A stretch of 64,000 bases of DNA from Candidatus Gastranaerophilales bacterium (GCA_944323875.1 CALUUH010000007.1:24210-88209), one strand, 5' to 3'. Counted from the first letter of the stretch, positions 1 through 7,670 are shown. Notes: generated by a model from the sequence alone, not told the origin. Numbers and translations: made by a program.

Positions 1-215
1 CGGTGGAAGATCAGGCAACTGACCGTGCGTATCGTATCGGGCAAACGAAAAAAGTATTTGTATACAGACTTATTACCAAAAACACTGTTGAAGAAAAAAT
101 TCAGAAACTTAAAACTATTAAAAGAAACCTTGTTGACAGCGTAATTTCCGTAGACAGAAATATCGTAAAATCGCTTACTATGGATGATATCAAAGAAATA
201 TTCTCTGTCGATTAA
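1..215 (+). CDS. SNF2-family DNA helicase/ATPase, C-terminal end (partial)
   Basis: Only the last ~71 codons lie in the window; the gene enters from the left edge. The peptide reads VEDQATDRAYRIGQTKK, the classic end of the second RecA-like lobe of SNF2/Rad54-type ATPases (motif VI, in which the arginines contact ATP), followed by the usual tail beginning VFVYRLITKNTVEEKI. The family remodels protein-DNA complexes using ATP; bacterial members are often linked to RNA polymerase recycling (RapA-like). The stop is at 213-215. No partner gene can be seen because the upstream part is missing. The family call is secure; the specific role is unknown. Confidence 0.9.
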   Translation, partial: VEDQATDRAYRIGQTKKVFVYRLITKNTVEEKIQKLKTIKRNLVDSVISVDRNIVKSLTMDDIKEIFSVD

Positions 216-296
216 TCAATGTAATTGTATGATAGAATTTTTTATTTACATATTATGTAAATAATTATTGCTAATACTTTGTTTGTATTAAATTTC

Positions 297-326
297 TTGA
301 CACTATCGACCGTTATACAGTATTAT
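297..326 (+). promoter_or_regulatory. Sigma70-type promoter of the pilin-like gene
   Basis: TTGACA at 297-302 and TATTAT at 321-326 are separated by 18 bp. They lie about 37 bp upstream of the pilin-like start codon at 363, which has a GAGGG ribosome binding site near 351. The perfect -35 box makes this a good candidate. Confidence 0.6.
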
Positions 327-362
327 AGTTGAGGACGTATCTCATTTTTATGAGGGACATCA

Positions 363-1061
363 ATGGGTATAATGAAGAAAAATGCATTCACTCTGGCAGA
401 AACTCTTGTCACGCTTGCCATAATAGGTATGGTGGCCGCTATGACTATACCACCATTGGTAAACAGTTATAATAAAACAGTTAATCAGGTTAAACTAAGA
501 AAAGTATACGCTATTCTTGCACAAATTGCACAACGCGCAGTTGCAGAATACGGTGATATGCCCTATCTTGATTTTTATGACGGCAGTTCTGACAAGGTTC
601 AGGAATGGTATTTGACTTATTTTAAACCTAATTTAAAAGTCGCAAAAGAATGTTTTGATGAAAGCGGCTGCTGGCCGGAAAGCGTTACTCATCTTAATGG
701 TGACAGCGTTTCTAACAGTTCTGCACGTGGAATTGGCGGTAATATCGTAACTTTTCAAACAATTGACGGAACATTATATAATATTGACGGTAATATACCG
801 TCAGATTTAGATGCGCAATTCGGGATTGATTCTGATATTGACGGGCTCGTTGTTTATGTTGATTTGAACGGCAACAAAAAGCCTAATGTAATCGGTAAGG
901 ATATTTTTGTCTTTGTATACACGTATAAAGGCTTTGTTCCGGCCGGTAACGACAGAACAAAAGAATTTGTTGCACAAGACTGTTCTAAAGACGGAAGCGG
1001 CATGATGTGTGCCTCTAATATTGCGCGCAACAACTGGAAATTTGACGATGTAAATATGTAA
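363..1061 (+). CDS. Type IV pilin-like / pseudopilin protein with normal short leader
   Basis: The 232-residue protein begins MGIMKKNAFTLAETLVTLAIIG: a short basic leader, then the prepilin peptidase motif. Cleavage is expected before Phe9, with Glu at position +5 of the mature protein, followed by a hydrophobic helix of about 20 residues. Prepilin peptidase substrates build type IV pili or type II secretion-like pseudopili on the outer face of the inner membrane. The body has paired cysteines (around 99-104 and 207-216) and aspartate-rich stretches of the kind seen in minor pilins. An alternative start is Met4 (372), but GAGGG sits well spaced before 363. It is the only one of the five pilin-like genes here with an ordinary leader length. 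The exact pilus function is unknown. Confidence 0.85.
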   Translation: MGIMKKNAFTLAETLVTLAIIGMVAAMTIPPLVNSYNKTVNQVKLRKVYAILAQIAQRAVAEYGDMPYLDFYDGSSDKVQEWYLTYFKPNLKVAKECFDESGCWPESVTHLNGDSVSNSSARGIGGNIVTFQTIDGTLYNIDGNIPSDLDAQFGIDSDIDGLVVYVDLNGNKKPNVIGKDIFVFVYTYKGFVPAGNDRTKEFVAQDCSKDGSGMMCASNIARNNWKFDDVNM

Positions 1062-1063
1062 GC

Positions 1064-1092
1064 TTGTAATAATATCTTGTCAGTGGTATAAC
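1064..1092 (+). promoter_or_regulatory. Candidate thrS promoter
   Basis: TTGTAA at 1064-1069 and TATAAC at 1087-1092 are separated by 17 bp. Transcription would begin near 1099, giving thrS a leader of roughly 107 nt. Confidence 0.45.
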
Positions 1093-1110
1093 GTTGTTTG
1101 TAGTTAGTTA

Positions 1111-1160
1111 GGGGGATCCACCCCGGGGACGAAGGTTTATTTAAGTGTTGTTAATTAAAC
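1111..1160 (+). other. Possible structured leader of thrS
   Basis: Two small hairpins can be drawn in the thrS leader. One is GGGG/CCCC at 1112-1124 with a 5-nt loop. The other is a 10-bp stem with one mismatch at 1135-1144 / 1151-1160. I do not see the conserved T-box antiterminator motif, so this is not called a T-box. It may be a local control element for ThrRS or simply spacer. Confidence 0.25.
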
Positions 1161-1205
1161 AGAAATTCGTCGCAAAAACCCGAAAGGATAAGGAAGGATA
1201 TTTTT

Positions 1206-3011
1206 ATGGAAAAAAACAACGAAACACTCCACATTCTCAGGCACTCAACTTCACACATTATGGCTCAAGCTGTTCAAAAGCTGTTCCCGTCTGCAAAGTT
1301 AGCAATAGGGCCGGCTGTAGACAACGGTTTTTATTACGATTTTGACTTAACCGACGGCCATGCGTTTACCGAAGACGATCTGGGTAAAATCGAAGAAGAA
1401 ATGAAAAACATAGTCAAACAAAATCTTACGTTTGAAAAATATGTTATTCCGGATGTGGATGCGCAAATTGCCGAGTTTAAGAAAGAAGGCGAAATTTACA
1501 AAGCGGAATTGCTGGAAGAACACAGAAACGACAATCCGACACTGTATTTAACAAAAGATAAAGACGGAAATGTGCTGTTTAACGACCTTTGTGCAGGGCC
1601 GCACATTCCGAACACAAGTTATATAAAGGGCAATGCGTTCAAGCTGCTTAAAGTCGCAGGCGCATACTGGCGCGGTAACGAAAAGAACAAAATGCTGCAG
1701 CGTATTTATGCAACGGCTTACTGGAATAAAGAGGATTTGCAGGACTATCTGAATTTTCTTGCAGAAGCTGAAAAACGCGACCACAGAAAATTAGGTGCAA
1801 AGCTTGATTTATTTTCAACAAGAGAAGAACTTGGCGGAGGGCTTGTCCTCTGGCATCCTAACCTTGCAATTGTACGTGAAGAAATAGAAAATTATTGGAG
1901 AACCGAACACAGAAAACGCGGTTATGTAATTGTTAATACTCCGCACATTGCAAAATCTAAATTGTGGGAAATTTCAGGCCACGCAGACCACTATAAAGAA
2001 AATATGTTCTTTATCCAAAAAGATGATGACAGCGATGAGCAGTTTGTTCTCAAACCAATGAACTGCCCGTTCCATATTTTGATTTATCAGGCAAACAGAT
2101 ATTCATACCGTTCATTGCCGTTAAGAATGGCTGAACTCGGTACTGTTTACAGAAAAGAAAAATCAGGTGCATTGTCAGGTCTGACACGTGTTCAAGGCTT
2201 TACGCAAGATGATGCACACATTTTCTGTACACCGGAACAGCTTGTTGATGAAATAAACGAAATTATTGATTTTGTTGCAGATACAATGGCTTTGTTCAAT
2301 ATGTCATTTGAAGTTGAACTGTCAACACGTCCGGAAAGTTATGTCGGTGAAATAGAAAACTGGGATAGAGCGGAAGCCGGTCTGAAAGCAGCAATGGACA
2401 GACGCGGAATGCAATACGAAATAAATGAAGGTGACGGTGCATTTTATGGCCCGAAAATCGACTTTAAAATCAAAGATGCGATTGGCAGAATGTGGCAATG
2501 TGCAACAATCCAGTTAGATTTCAATTTACCGGAACGTTTTGATATAAAATATCAGGACAAAGACGGGTCAATGAAAACACCTGTTATGCTTCACCGCGTA
2601 GTATTCGGATCAATGGAACGTTTCCACGGTATTTTGATAGAACATTATGCCGGAGCTTTCCCGACATGGCTTGCGCCGACACAGGTGGCTATAGTTCCTA
2701 TTTCAAACGAAAAACACACCGATTTTGCGGAAGAAGTTTACAAAAAAATGCGAAAAGCAGGTATTCGTGCAAAACTTGATGACCGTTCCGAAAGTATGAA
2801 CTACAAAATAAGAGAAAGCTTGCAGGATAAGAAAATACCTTACGTTGTAGTTATAGGCGATAAGGAAATAGAATCCAATGCAGTTGCAGTTCGTGCGCGC
2901 GGAATAGGTCAGGTCGGAACAATGCCGGTTGATGAATTCATCAAAAAAGTTGAAGATGAAATTCATGCACGCGCTTCCGAATCGTTTGCTAAAGACATAG
3001 TTAAATCATAA
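1206..3011 (+). CDS. thrS: Threonyl-tRNA synthetase lacking the N-terminal TGS domain
   Basis: This class II aminoacyl-tRNA synthetase (601 residues) charges tRNA-Thr in the cytosol. The N-terminal editing domain, which removes mischarged Ser, is present from the first residues: the HxxxH motif is at H13-H17 and the CAGPH motif near residue 130. The catalytic core follows, with the zinc-ligand segment MNCPFH near 290, motif 2 (TVYRKEKSGAL) and motif 3 (GSMERFHGILIEH), then the anticodon-binding domain. The start has a clear AAGGAAGGA site a few bases upstream. Compared with about 640 residues in E. coli, the protein lacks the ~60-residue TGS domain at the N-terminus; shorter ThrRS forms of this sort are known in cyanobacteria and others. 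The identification is certain. Confidence 0.97.
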   Translation: MEKNNETLHILRHSTSHIMAQAVQKLFPSAKLAIGPAVDNGFYYDFDLTDGHAFTEDDLGKIEEEMKNIVKQNLTFEKYVIPDVDAQIAEFKKEGEIYKAELLEEHRNDNPTLYLTKDKDGNVLFNDLCAGPHIPNTSYIKGNAFKLLKVAGAYWRGNEKNKMLQRIYATAYWNKEDLQDYLNFLAEAEKRDHRKLGAKLDLFSTREELGGGLVLWHPNLAIVREEIENYWRTEHRKRGYVIVNTPHIAKSKLWEISGHADHYKENMFFIQKDDDSDEQFVLKPMNCPFHILIYQANRYSYRSLPLRMAELGTVYRKEKSGALSGLTRVQGFTQDDAHIFCTPEQLVDEINEIIDFVADTMALFNMSFEVELSTRPESYVGEIENWDRAEAGLKAAMDRRGMQYEINEGDGAFYGPKIDFKIKDAIGRMWQCATIQLDFNLPERFDIKYQDKDGSMKTPVMLHRVVFGSMERFHGILIEHYAGAFPTWLAPTQVAIVPISNEKHTDFAEEVYKKMRKAGIRAKLDDRSESMNYKIRESLQDKKIPYVVVIGDKEIESNAVAVRARGIGQVGTMPVDEFIKKVEDEIHARASESFAKDIVKS

Positions 3012-3013
3012 AA

Positions 3014-3475
3014 TCATACCAAAGATTTTTCTAAATAAATCATATCAATTAATTGCTTTCCGTTTTCAAAAATAGGATGAGAATAATTATCAATAAAGAA
3101 ATTTTTTACTCTGCGGGTTTGTACAAACCCGCGTTTTTTATAAAAATTAAGCGTACTTTCATTTTCTCCCGTTCCAAGTATTAATGTTTTAAAATTTTCG
3201 CGATATTTATTACATACAAAATCAAGCAATGCTGATGCGTACCCTTTATTTTGATATTCAGGATAAGTCGCAATATTTTTTATCTCAACTATTTCAGAAT
3301 CAATCTCCATAACAGCACAGATTGATGTCAAAATATTATTATCGTACAAAACAAAAAGTATTGACGATTCCAGATATTTGTTAATCATTGCGCCATCTTC
3401 ATCTCCGATTAACAAAATATCCATAAAATCCGTTTTATTTGAACAAATTTTTCTAATTTCCATCTTTAAATTCAT
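3014..3475 (-). CDS. GNAT-family N-acetyltransferase
   Basis: The 153-residue protein has the GCN5-related acetyltransferase fold. The best-preserved part is motif A, around residues 90-110: NIATYPEYQNKGYASALLDF, where QNKGYA is the pyrophosphate-binding Q/RxxGxG/A loop for acetyl-CoA. Motif B follows with GENESTLNFYKKRGF. The substrate cannot be told from sequence. It converges on thrS with only 2 bases between stop codons. The start at 3475 (or Met5 at 3463) has no convincing Shine-Dalgarno site; a TATAAT box lies about 20 bases upstream. Confidence 0.85.
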   Translation of the reverse strand: MNLKMEIRKICSNKTDFMDILLIGDEDGAMINKYLESSILFVLYDNNILTSICAVMEIDSEIVEIKNIATYPEYQNKGYASALLDFVCNKYRENFKTLILGTGENESTLNFYKKRGFVQTRRVKNFFIDNYSHPIFENGKQLIDMIYLEKSLV

Positions 3476-3569
3476 TTTTACTTATTTGTTCATTATAGTA
3501 TAAATTTAGAGAGTGTAAACAATCCAAAAATCAGAATATTTATAACTTTTTTCTTACCACAAATCTGTC

Positions 3570-4211
3570 CTATAAATTTTTTCCTAACTCATAAGCCTGT
3601 TTCGGATATTGTGTGTGATTAACATCTCCCTCTGTCCAGACTCCTGACGCGATAACTTTTCCCGCATCTGACCAGCCAAGATAATTCAATAAAGTTTCAT
3701 AATGGCTGATTATAGGCTGTGCTTCTTTTGCGGATGTATCAGCGTAAGCCATAATTAAAACAGCTTTTTTAGGTACATGAATTTGTCCGTTGATTGCATA
3801 AAATCTGTCTATAACGGCTTTAATCTGTGCTGATATTCCGAAGTAATACATAGGAGAAGCAAAAACAACCGCATCTGCATCAACAATATTATTTCTGATA
3901 AATTCAAAATCATCTTTGAACACGCATTGACCGTTCATTCCGCATTTGTTGCAGGCAATGCAAGGGTGAACATTTTTGAAGGCTGAATCAAATCTTACAA
4001 CACTATGTCCTGCTTCTTCTGCCCCTTTTATAAAATTGTCTACAAGTGTGTTTGAATTTCCGTTTTTTCTCGGACTTCCGGTAATAACAAGTATTTTCAT
4101 TTTTTTATCTCCTTTTGATATTTTACTGTTAGTCAGACCTGCTCCAGTACCCAATACAGCAGCGCCGGCCGTTGCAATAAGAGTGTTTTTTATGAACTTT
4201 CGTCTATCCAT
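3570..4211 (-). CDS. Iron-sulfur flavoprotein / NADPH-dependent FMN reductase family, with Tat-type signal and internal second start
   Basis: The 213-residue protein opens with a twin-arginine motif (DRRKFIKN, residues 2-9) and a hydrophobic, alanine/glycine-rich stretch to about residue 26, then a flavodoxin-like FMN_red domain from residue 38 (MKILVITGSPRKNGNSNTL, the FMN phosphate loop). Cysteines in the pattern CX2CX2CX5C (PCIACNKCGMNGQC) match the compact cluster-binding motif of iron-sulfur flavoproteins. These are electron-transfer reductases. The outer start has GGAGG (minus strand, near 4220). Met38 at 4100 has its own perfect AAGGAG site, so exported and cytosolic forms are both possible. 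A MerR-type promoter precedes it. The electron acceptor is unknown. Confidence 0.85.
   Translation of the reverse strand: MDRRKFIKNTLIATAGAAVLGTGAGLTNSKISKGDKKMKILVITGSPRKNGNSNTLVDNFIKGAEEAGHSVVRFDSAFKNVHPCIACNKCGMNGQCVFKDDFEFIRNNIVDADAVVFASPMYYFGISAQIKAVIDRFYAINGQIHVPKKAVLIMAYADTSAKEAQPIISHYETLLNYLGWSDAGKVIASGVWTEGDVNHTQYPKQAYELGKNL
4109..4114 (-). promoter_or_regulatory. Internal ribosome binding site inside the flavoprotein gene
   Basis: On the minus strand AAGGAG lies 8 bases before the ATG at 4100, inside the coding sequence where it encodes ...SKGDKK. From this ATG the protein starts MKILVITGSPRKNGN, which is how unexported members of the family normally begin. It could allow a second, cytosolic product. 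Confidence 0.55.
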
Positions 4212-4228
4212 TTTTAACCTCCGTTATT

Positions 4229-4259
4229 ATTTTACATCCTTAGAGTAGCTCTAAGTCAA
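4229..4259 (-). promoter_or_regulatory. MerR-type promoter/operator with 19 bp spacer
   Basis: Read on the minus strand: TTGACT (-35, 4259-4254), a 19 bp spacer, then TAAAAT (-10, 4234-4229). The spacer region holds a perfect dyad, CTTAGAG-N3-CTCTAAG (4239-4255). Over-long 19-20 bp spacers spanned by a dyad are the hallmark of promoters that MerR-family regulators activate by DNA untwisting. The only MerR gene in the window is at 37119-37502, and its own promoter has the same layout. Confidence 0.7.
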
Positions 4260-4286
4260 GCTATTTTATTATAAATTGTTACAAAA

Positions 4287-4314
4287 GCGGCGCGCCCGAT
4301 ACCGGGCGCGCCGC
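4287..4314 (-). terminator. GC-rich perfect hairpin terminator
   Basis: A 12 bp perfect stem of only G and C (4287-4298 / 4303-4314) with a 4-nt loop lies just downstream of the minus-strand gene 4335-4607. A short T run follows on the minus strand. It most likely ends the perR-rubredoxin-rubrerythrin-fprA transcript. Confidence 0.7.
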
Positions 4315-4334
4315 TCTATTTTTATCCACTCAAC

Positions 4335-4607
4335 TTATGCTGAAATATCAATGATAGTATCTGCCGGAGCGGCTAACGCTGCTGCATAAGCACTCAATAC
4401 GAATGTCGGATCTGTATTCCTTAATTTGATTGCATTAAGTTCATCAGTATCCGGCTCCTGATACAAGATTTTTACATTGTCAGTGTTGTTGTCAGCCTCT
4501 ATTCTCTTGATGTTTTCAGCCGCAAGCATATTTGTGCCAAGATTCCAGCTTGACTGTACCTTCAATATTCCTGCAAATGGTGTTGTATTTATTGGATTTA
4601 CTTTCAT
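4335..4607 (-). CDS. Small hypothetical protein, NPINTTPFAG type
   Basis: The 90-residue protein has a good AGGAGA site before ATG. It starts MKVNPINTTPFAG, a short N-terminal signature (polar residues, then F-x-G) that I associate with many small proteins of gut Vampirovibrionia; its function is not known to me. The rest is mildly acidic and ends in a small hydrophobic, alanine-rich stretch (VLSAYAAALAAPADT). There is no signal peptide or catalytic motif. It is the last gene of the oxygen-defence cluster, 20 bases after fprA, and is followed by a strong terminator, so it is probably co-expressed with fprA. Confidence 0.7.
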   Translation of the reverse strand: MKVNPINTTPFAGILKVQSSWNLGTNMLAAENIKRIEADNNTDNVKILYQEPDTDELNAIKLRNTDPTFVLSAYAAALAAPADTIIDISA

Positions 4608-4627
4608 AAAATATCTCCTGATCTGTT

Positions 4628-5812
4628 TTATATAATACCTATTGATTTATGTTTTTCATAAATCTGTTCAGCCATCTCATCAAGCTTTTCAAAATCTTCG
4701 GCTGTTGGTTTGCCTTTAACCTGTAACGGTTCTATCAAATCGAGTTTCAAAGGTTTTAACATATCTGCAATTAGACCGAACAAGTTTCCGCCCCAGCCGT
4801 AAGAGCCTAAAAGTGATGCAAATTTTGCTTTAGGTCTGAGAACAGCGGCGAGATAAGCTACATTCACAGCCATAGGGTGCGGGCCTGCAAGAACCATTGA
4901 TGTGCCAAGTACAATCGTTGCCGCATCTACAAGCGCCATTGCCAGATCGCCAAGGTCATCATCCACAATATCAAATTTGAATGTATCTATACCTTTTGCG
5001 TTTAGTTTTTCAGAGAGATAATCCACCATTTCTTTTGTGCTTTCGTACATTGAAACGTAAGGCAATGCAACAAGGTTTTTAGGCATATCAGATGTCCAGT
5101 CTGCATACAAATCCAAAATATAATTCGGGTTTGTATAAACAGGGCCGTGGCTCGGCAAAATCATTTCCACATTCAGGTCTTTAATCATCTGTGTATATCT
5201 TTTGCACATCATTCTGAATGGCATCATAATTTCTGCGTAGTAACGCTTTGCACTCTTCATCAGTTCATTGCTTTCAACGGCAAATACATCACTGAATGTA
5301 TAATGCGCGCCTAAAAAGTCGCAAGTACAGATTACATTGTCCTCTTTAATATAAGTAAACATTGTATCAGGCCAGTGAACTCCAGGTGCAAAAATAAATT
5401 TCAAAGTTTTATCGCCGAGTGAAAGTTCTTCGCCATCTGCAATAACTTTTATTTTTTCTTCCGGAACATGGAGCATGGATTTAATATTTTCGGCAACTTT
5501 CGGGTTAGTCACAACCATTGCATTCGGATATTTTTCCAACAGTGCCGGAATTGAACCTGAATGATCCTGTTCACCGTGGTTTGCTATTATATAATCAACT
5601 TTGCCGACCTGATTGTCTGCTAAACGTTTTAAATATTCCTTGGTTTTTGGCGGATACATTGTATCAATAATTGCTGTTTTTTCACTGCCTTTTACAAGGT
5701 AAGAATTGTAGCTTGTACCGTGTTCAAGCGGTATAAGTTCATCAAAAATTCTTCTGTCGCAGTCGTTTAAACCGCAATAATAAATTCCATTTTTAATTTC
5801 CTGAAATTTCAT
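4628..5812 (-). CDS. fprA: Flavodiiron protein (A-type flavoprotein, O2/NO reductase)
   Basis: The 394-residue protein has the two-domain flavodiiron layout. The N-terminal metallo-beta-lactamase-like domain carries the diiron ligands: H79-x-E81-x-D83-H84 in HGEQDHSG, His in GVHWPD near 146, Asp in CTCDFLGAH near 165 and His in LPSHGP near 225. The C-terminal flavodoxin domain (about 250-394) binds FMN. Such enzymes reduce O2 to water or NO to N2O, taking electrons from rubredoxin in anaerobes; a rubredoxin gene lies upstream in the same cluster. The start has AAGGAG. The gene sits 27 bases after rubrerythrin and is followed by a small gene, all on the minus strand under the likely control of PerR. 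Confidence 0.95.
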   Translation of the reverse strand: MKFQEIKNGIYYCGLNDCDRRIFDELIPLEHGTSYNSYLVKGSEKTAIIDTMYPPKTKEYLKRLADNQVGKVDYIIANHGEQDHSGSIPALLEKYPNAMVVTNPKVAENIKSMLHVPEEKIKVIADGEELSLGDKTLKFIFAPGVHWPDTMFTYIKEDNVICTCDFLGAHYTFSDVFAVESNELMKSAKRYYAEIMMPFRMMCKRYTQMIKDLNVEMILPSHGPVYTNPNYILDLYADWTSDMPKNLVALPYVSMYESTKEMVDYLSEKLNAKGIDTFKFDIVDDDLGDLAMALVDAATIVLGTSMVLAGPHPMAVNVAYLAAVLRPKAKFASLLGSYGWGGNLFGLIADMLKPLKLDLIEPLQVKGKPTAEDFEKLDEMAEQIYEKHKSIGII

Positions 5813-5839
5813 TTGTAAATCTCCTTTACTATTTATATG

Positions 5840-6373
5840 CTAATTTGGCTTTTTGTAAAAAAATACTTCTTCTTTCAGACATAAAGGGCAATACTGAGGT
5901 TCTTCCTTTTGAACAAATATTGCGCCGCAGGTAGAGCATACCCAATTGTATGTTCCGTCAGGATTTGCCGGGGTATCATCTTTTAGTTTGCAGATGAGTT
6001 TTTTCATACGGTCATAGTGAATTTTTTCTATATTCTCAATATTGGAAAACAATCCTGCTATATGTTCAAAACCTTCTTCACGTGCTTGTTTAGCAAAAGA
6101 TTCATATATTCCTTCAATTTCTTCTTTTTCATTTTTAAGAGCACTTTCAATATAATTAATTAAGCCGATAGGATTTTCTGAATTAAGCCATCTGTACCAG
6201 AGTTTTGCATGTTCTTTTTCATGGTCGGCAAATCTTGAAAGCAGTCTGCTTACATCTTCAAGTCCTTCCTTTTGCGCAATAAGTGCGTATATATCGTATT
6301 CAGAGCGGCGTTTTGAAACAATATCAAATGCTTTTTGTAAATTTTTTTCTGTTTGTGACCCTTTTATTCCCAA
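5840..6373 (-). CDS. Rubrerythrin (peroxide reductase), copy downstream
   Basis: The 177-residue protein is a classical rubrerythrin. It has a ferritin-like four-helix diiron domain (E..EH..KLWYRWL near residue 55 and the repeat E..E.IHYDRM near 130), then a C-terminal rubredoxin-like knuckle, WVCSTCGAIF...YCPLC, with two CxxC pairs for one Fe. Rubrerythrins reduce H2O2 to water with electrons from rubredoxin. The start appears to be TTG (TTG GGA ATA AAA), with GAGG about 9 bases before it; no in-frame ATG is nearby. It resembles the neighbouring copy at 6460-6999 throughout, so the pair probably arose by tandem duplication. A terminator hairpin separates the two. Confidence 0.93.
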   Translation of the reverse strand: MGIKGSQTEKNLQKAFDIVSKRRSEYDIYALIAQKEGLEDVSRLLSRFADHEKEHAKLWYRWLNSENPIGLINYIESALKNEKEEIEGIYESFAKQAREEGFEHIAGLFSNIENIEKIHYDRMKKLICKLKDDTPANPDGTYNWVCSTCGAIFVQKEEPQYCPLCLKEEVFFYKKPN

Positions 6374-6419
6374 TTTTTAAGCCCTCATGTTTTTTCTGTC
6401 GTGTATATGATAACACAAT

Positions 6420-6455
6420 AAAAAGGGCTTTGCTATATACACAAAGCCCTTTTTT
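6420..6455 (-). terminator. Intrinsic terminator between the two rubrerythrin genes
   Basis: A 13 bp stem (6420-6432 / 6442-6454) with GGGCTTTG arms is followed on the minus strand by a T-rich run. It lies directly after the rubrerythrin gene 6460-6999, so it should cut transcription before the second rubrerythrin and fprA unless there is read-through or a further promoter. Confidence 0.75.
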
Positions 6456-6459
6456 ATTA

Positions 6460-6999
6460 TTAGTAATTTTTAGCCTTCATAAAAAAGTAAGCTTTCGGGT
6501 GCTTGCACACAGGACAAAGCTCTATTGCTGATTCACTTTCAAAAGTGTGGCCGCAATTTGAACATTCCCAAACGACTTTTTCACTCTTTTCAAATACAGT
6601 TCCGTTTTCTATATTTGCAAGCAGTTTTCTGTAACGTTCTTCGTGTTCTTTTTCAATTTTTCCGACCAGTTCAAAAAGTGCAGCAAGTTCTGCAAAACCT
6701 TCTTCTTTTGCATCTTTTGCAAACTGAGCGTACATATCTGTCCATTCGTAGTTTTCTCCGTCAGCAGCATCTTTCAGATTTTCGAGGGTCTGAGGGATAG
6801 AGCCGCCATGCAGATATTTGAACCAGATTTTAGCGTGTTCTTTTTCATTGTTTGCTGTTTCTTCAAAGATTTTGCTGATTTGAACAAAACCTTCTTTTTT
6901 GGCTTGAGAGGCGTAATAAGTGTACTTATTTCTTGCCTGCGACTCACCGGCAAAAGCCGTCATAAGATTTTGTTCTGTCTTTGTTCCTTTTAAATCCAT
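6460..6999 (-). CDS. Rubrerythrin (peroxide reductase), copy upstream
   Basis: The protein has 179 residues from ATG at 6999, which has AAGGAAG 4-5 bases before it; a longer form from an upstream TTG would add 5 residues and overlap this site. The ferritin-like diiron domain has ExxH pairs ([12 protein letters not shown] near 50 and [11 protein letters not shown] near 120). The C-terminal rubredoxin-like domain carries CSNCGHTF and CPVC near 150-170. The role is peroxide detoxification with rubredoxin as donor. It follows the rubredoxin gene by about 20 bases and belongs to the PerR-headed cluster. The two rubrerythrins here plus reverse rubrerythrin at 56.5 kb indicate heavy investment in surviving oxygen exposure. 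Confidence 0.95.
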   Translation of the reverse strand: MDLKGTKTEQNLMTAFAGESQARNKYTYYASQAKKEGFVQISKIFEETANNEKEHAKIWFKYLHGGSIPQTLENLKDAADGENYEWTDMYAQFAKDAKEEGFAELAALFELVGKIEKEHEERYRKLLANIENGTVFEKSEKVVWECSNCGHTFESESAIELCPVCKHPKAYFFMKAKNY

Positions 7000-7020
7000 A
7001 AAACTTCCTTTCAATTTAAC

Positions 7021-7158
7021 TTATTGTTTTTCAAACATGTCTTTGCCAACATTGCAAAGAGGGCATGTGTAATCTGCCGGCAAATCTTCAAATGCTACAT
7101 TGTCATTTTCAGCCGGGTCATAGATGTAACCGCAAATAGTGCATACGTATTTGTCCAT
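7021..7158 (-). CDS. Rubredoxin
   Basis: This short gene encodes 45 residues: [19 protein letters not shown], then an acidic middle, then [14 protein letters not shown]. The two CxxCG/CPLC pairs (C6, C9, C32, C35) bind the single Fe of rubredoxin; at 45 residues it is slightly short for the family (about 52). It acts as a cytosolic one-electron carrier to rubrerythrins and flavodiiron protein, whose genes follow directly. Its ATG overlaps the perR stop codon as TAATG, with AAGGAG just upstream, a layout that couples its translation to perR. Confidence 0.93.
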   Translation of the reverse strand: MDKYVCTICGYIYDPAENDNVAFEDLPADYTCPLCNVGKDMFEKQ

Positions 7159-7547
7159 TAGTTTTCTCCTTTACTGTTTTTGCATTCACTGCACAATCCG
7201 TGAAATACAATATCGTGTCCTTCAATATAAAAGCCTGTTTCTTCTTGTGTTTTTTTAACAATATCCGGTGCAATTTCCGCACTGACGTCAAAAACTTTTT
7301 TGCACTTGTCACATATAAAATGATAGTGATTATGTGTATTATGGTCGAAATGTGCGGAAGATTCAAGTCCGTCAATTTTTTTAATAATTCCCGCTTCTGC
7401 AAGTTGGTTCAAATTGCGATATAAGGTTGCGAGGCTGATTTTCGGATTTTTGTCTTTCAAAATTTCGTACAAATATTCAGCCGTCGGATGTACAACGTTT
7501 TCTTTTAAAGTGGTCAATACTTGTTCTCTTTGTCTTGAAAAATTCAT
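7158..7547 (-). CDS. perR: Fur-family peroxide sensor, PerR-like
   Basis: The 129-residue protein has an N-terminal winged helix ([28 protein letters not shown], residues about 22-50), the Fur dimer domain, and two CxxC pairs (CDKC and CSEC) for the structural zinc. At the regulatory metal site the sequence reads [15 protein letters not shown]: an Asp where PerR has its key Asp85, with two following His, rather than the Glu usual in Fur. PerR binds DNA with Fe or Mn and loses binding when H2O2 oxidises its His ligands. A 7-1-7 box sits just upstream, and the downstream genes are peroxide and oxygen detoxifiers, which fits PerR better than Fur or Zur. Confidence 0.88.
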   Translation of the reverse strand: MNFSRQREQVLTTLKENVVHPTAEYLYEILKDKNPKISLATLYRNLNQLAEAGIIKKIDGLESSAHFDHNTHNHYHFICDKCKKVFDVSAEIAPDIVKKTQEETGFYIEGHDIVFHGLCSECKNSKGEN

Positions 7548-7563
7548 ACTTTTACACCTTAAT

Positions 7564-7578
7564 TGATAATCATTCTCA
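7564..7578. promoter_or_regulatory. PerR/Fur box (7-1-7)
   Basis: TGATAATCATTCTCA matches the 7-1-7 consensus TGATAATNATTATCA at 13 of 14 defined bases. It lies 17 bp upstream of the perR start codon, where bound repressor would block the perR-rubredoxin-rubrerythrin cluster. A second box of the same type lies at 57049-57063. Confidence 0.8.
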
Positions 7579-7670
7579 TTTTTTCATATTTTTTGAAAAA
7601 AGTCAACCCTAAAATTTACATAACTTTATATAACAGGCAAATTTAGGGTAAAATGTGTTTTAAATAAGAT

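Noticed and set aside
1111..1160. T-box riboswitch in front of thrS
   Set aside because: No specifier loop or AGGGTGGNACCGCG-like antiterminator sequence could be found; only two weak hairpins.
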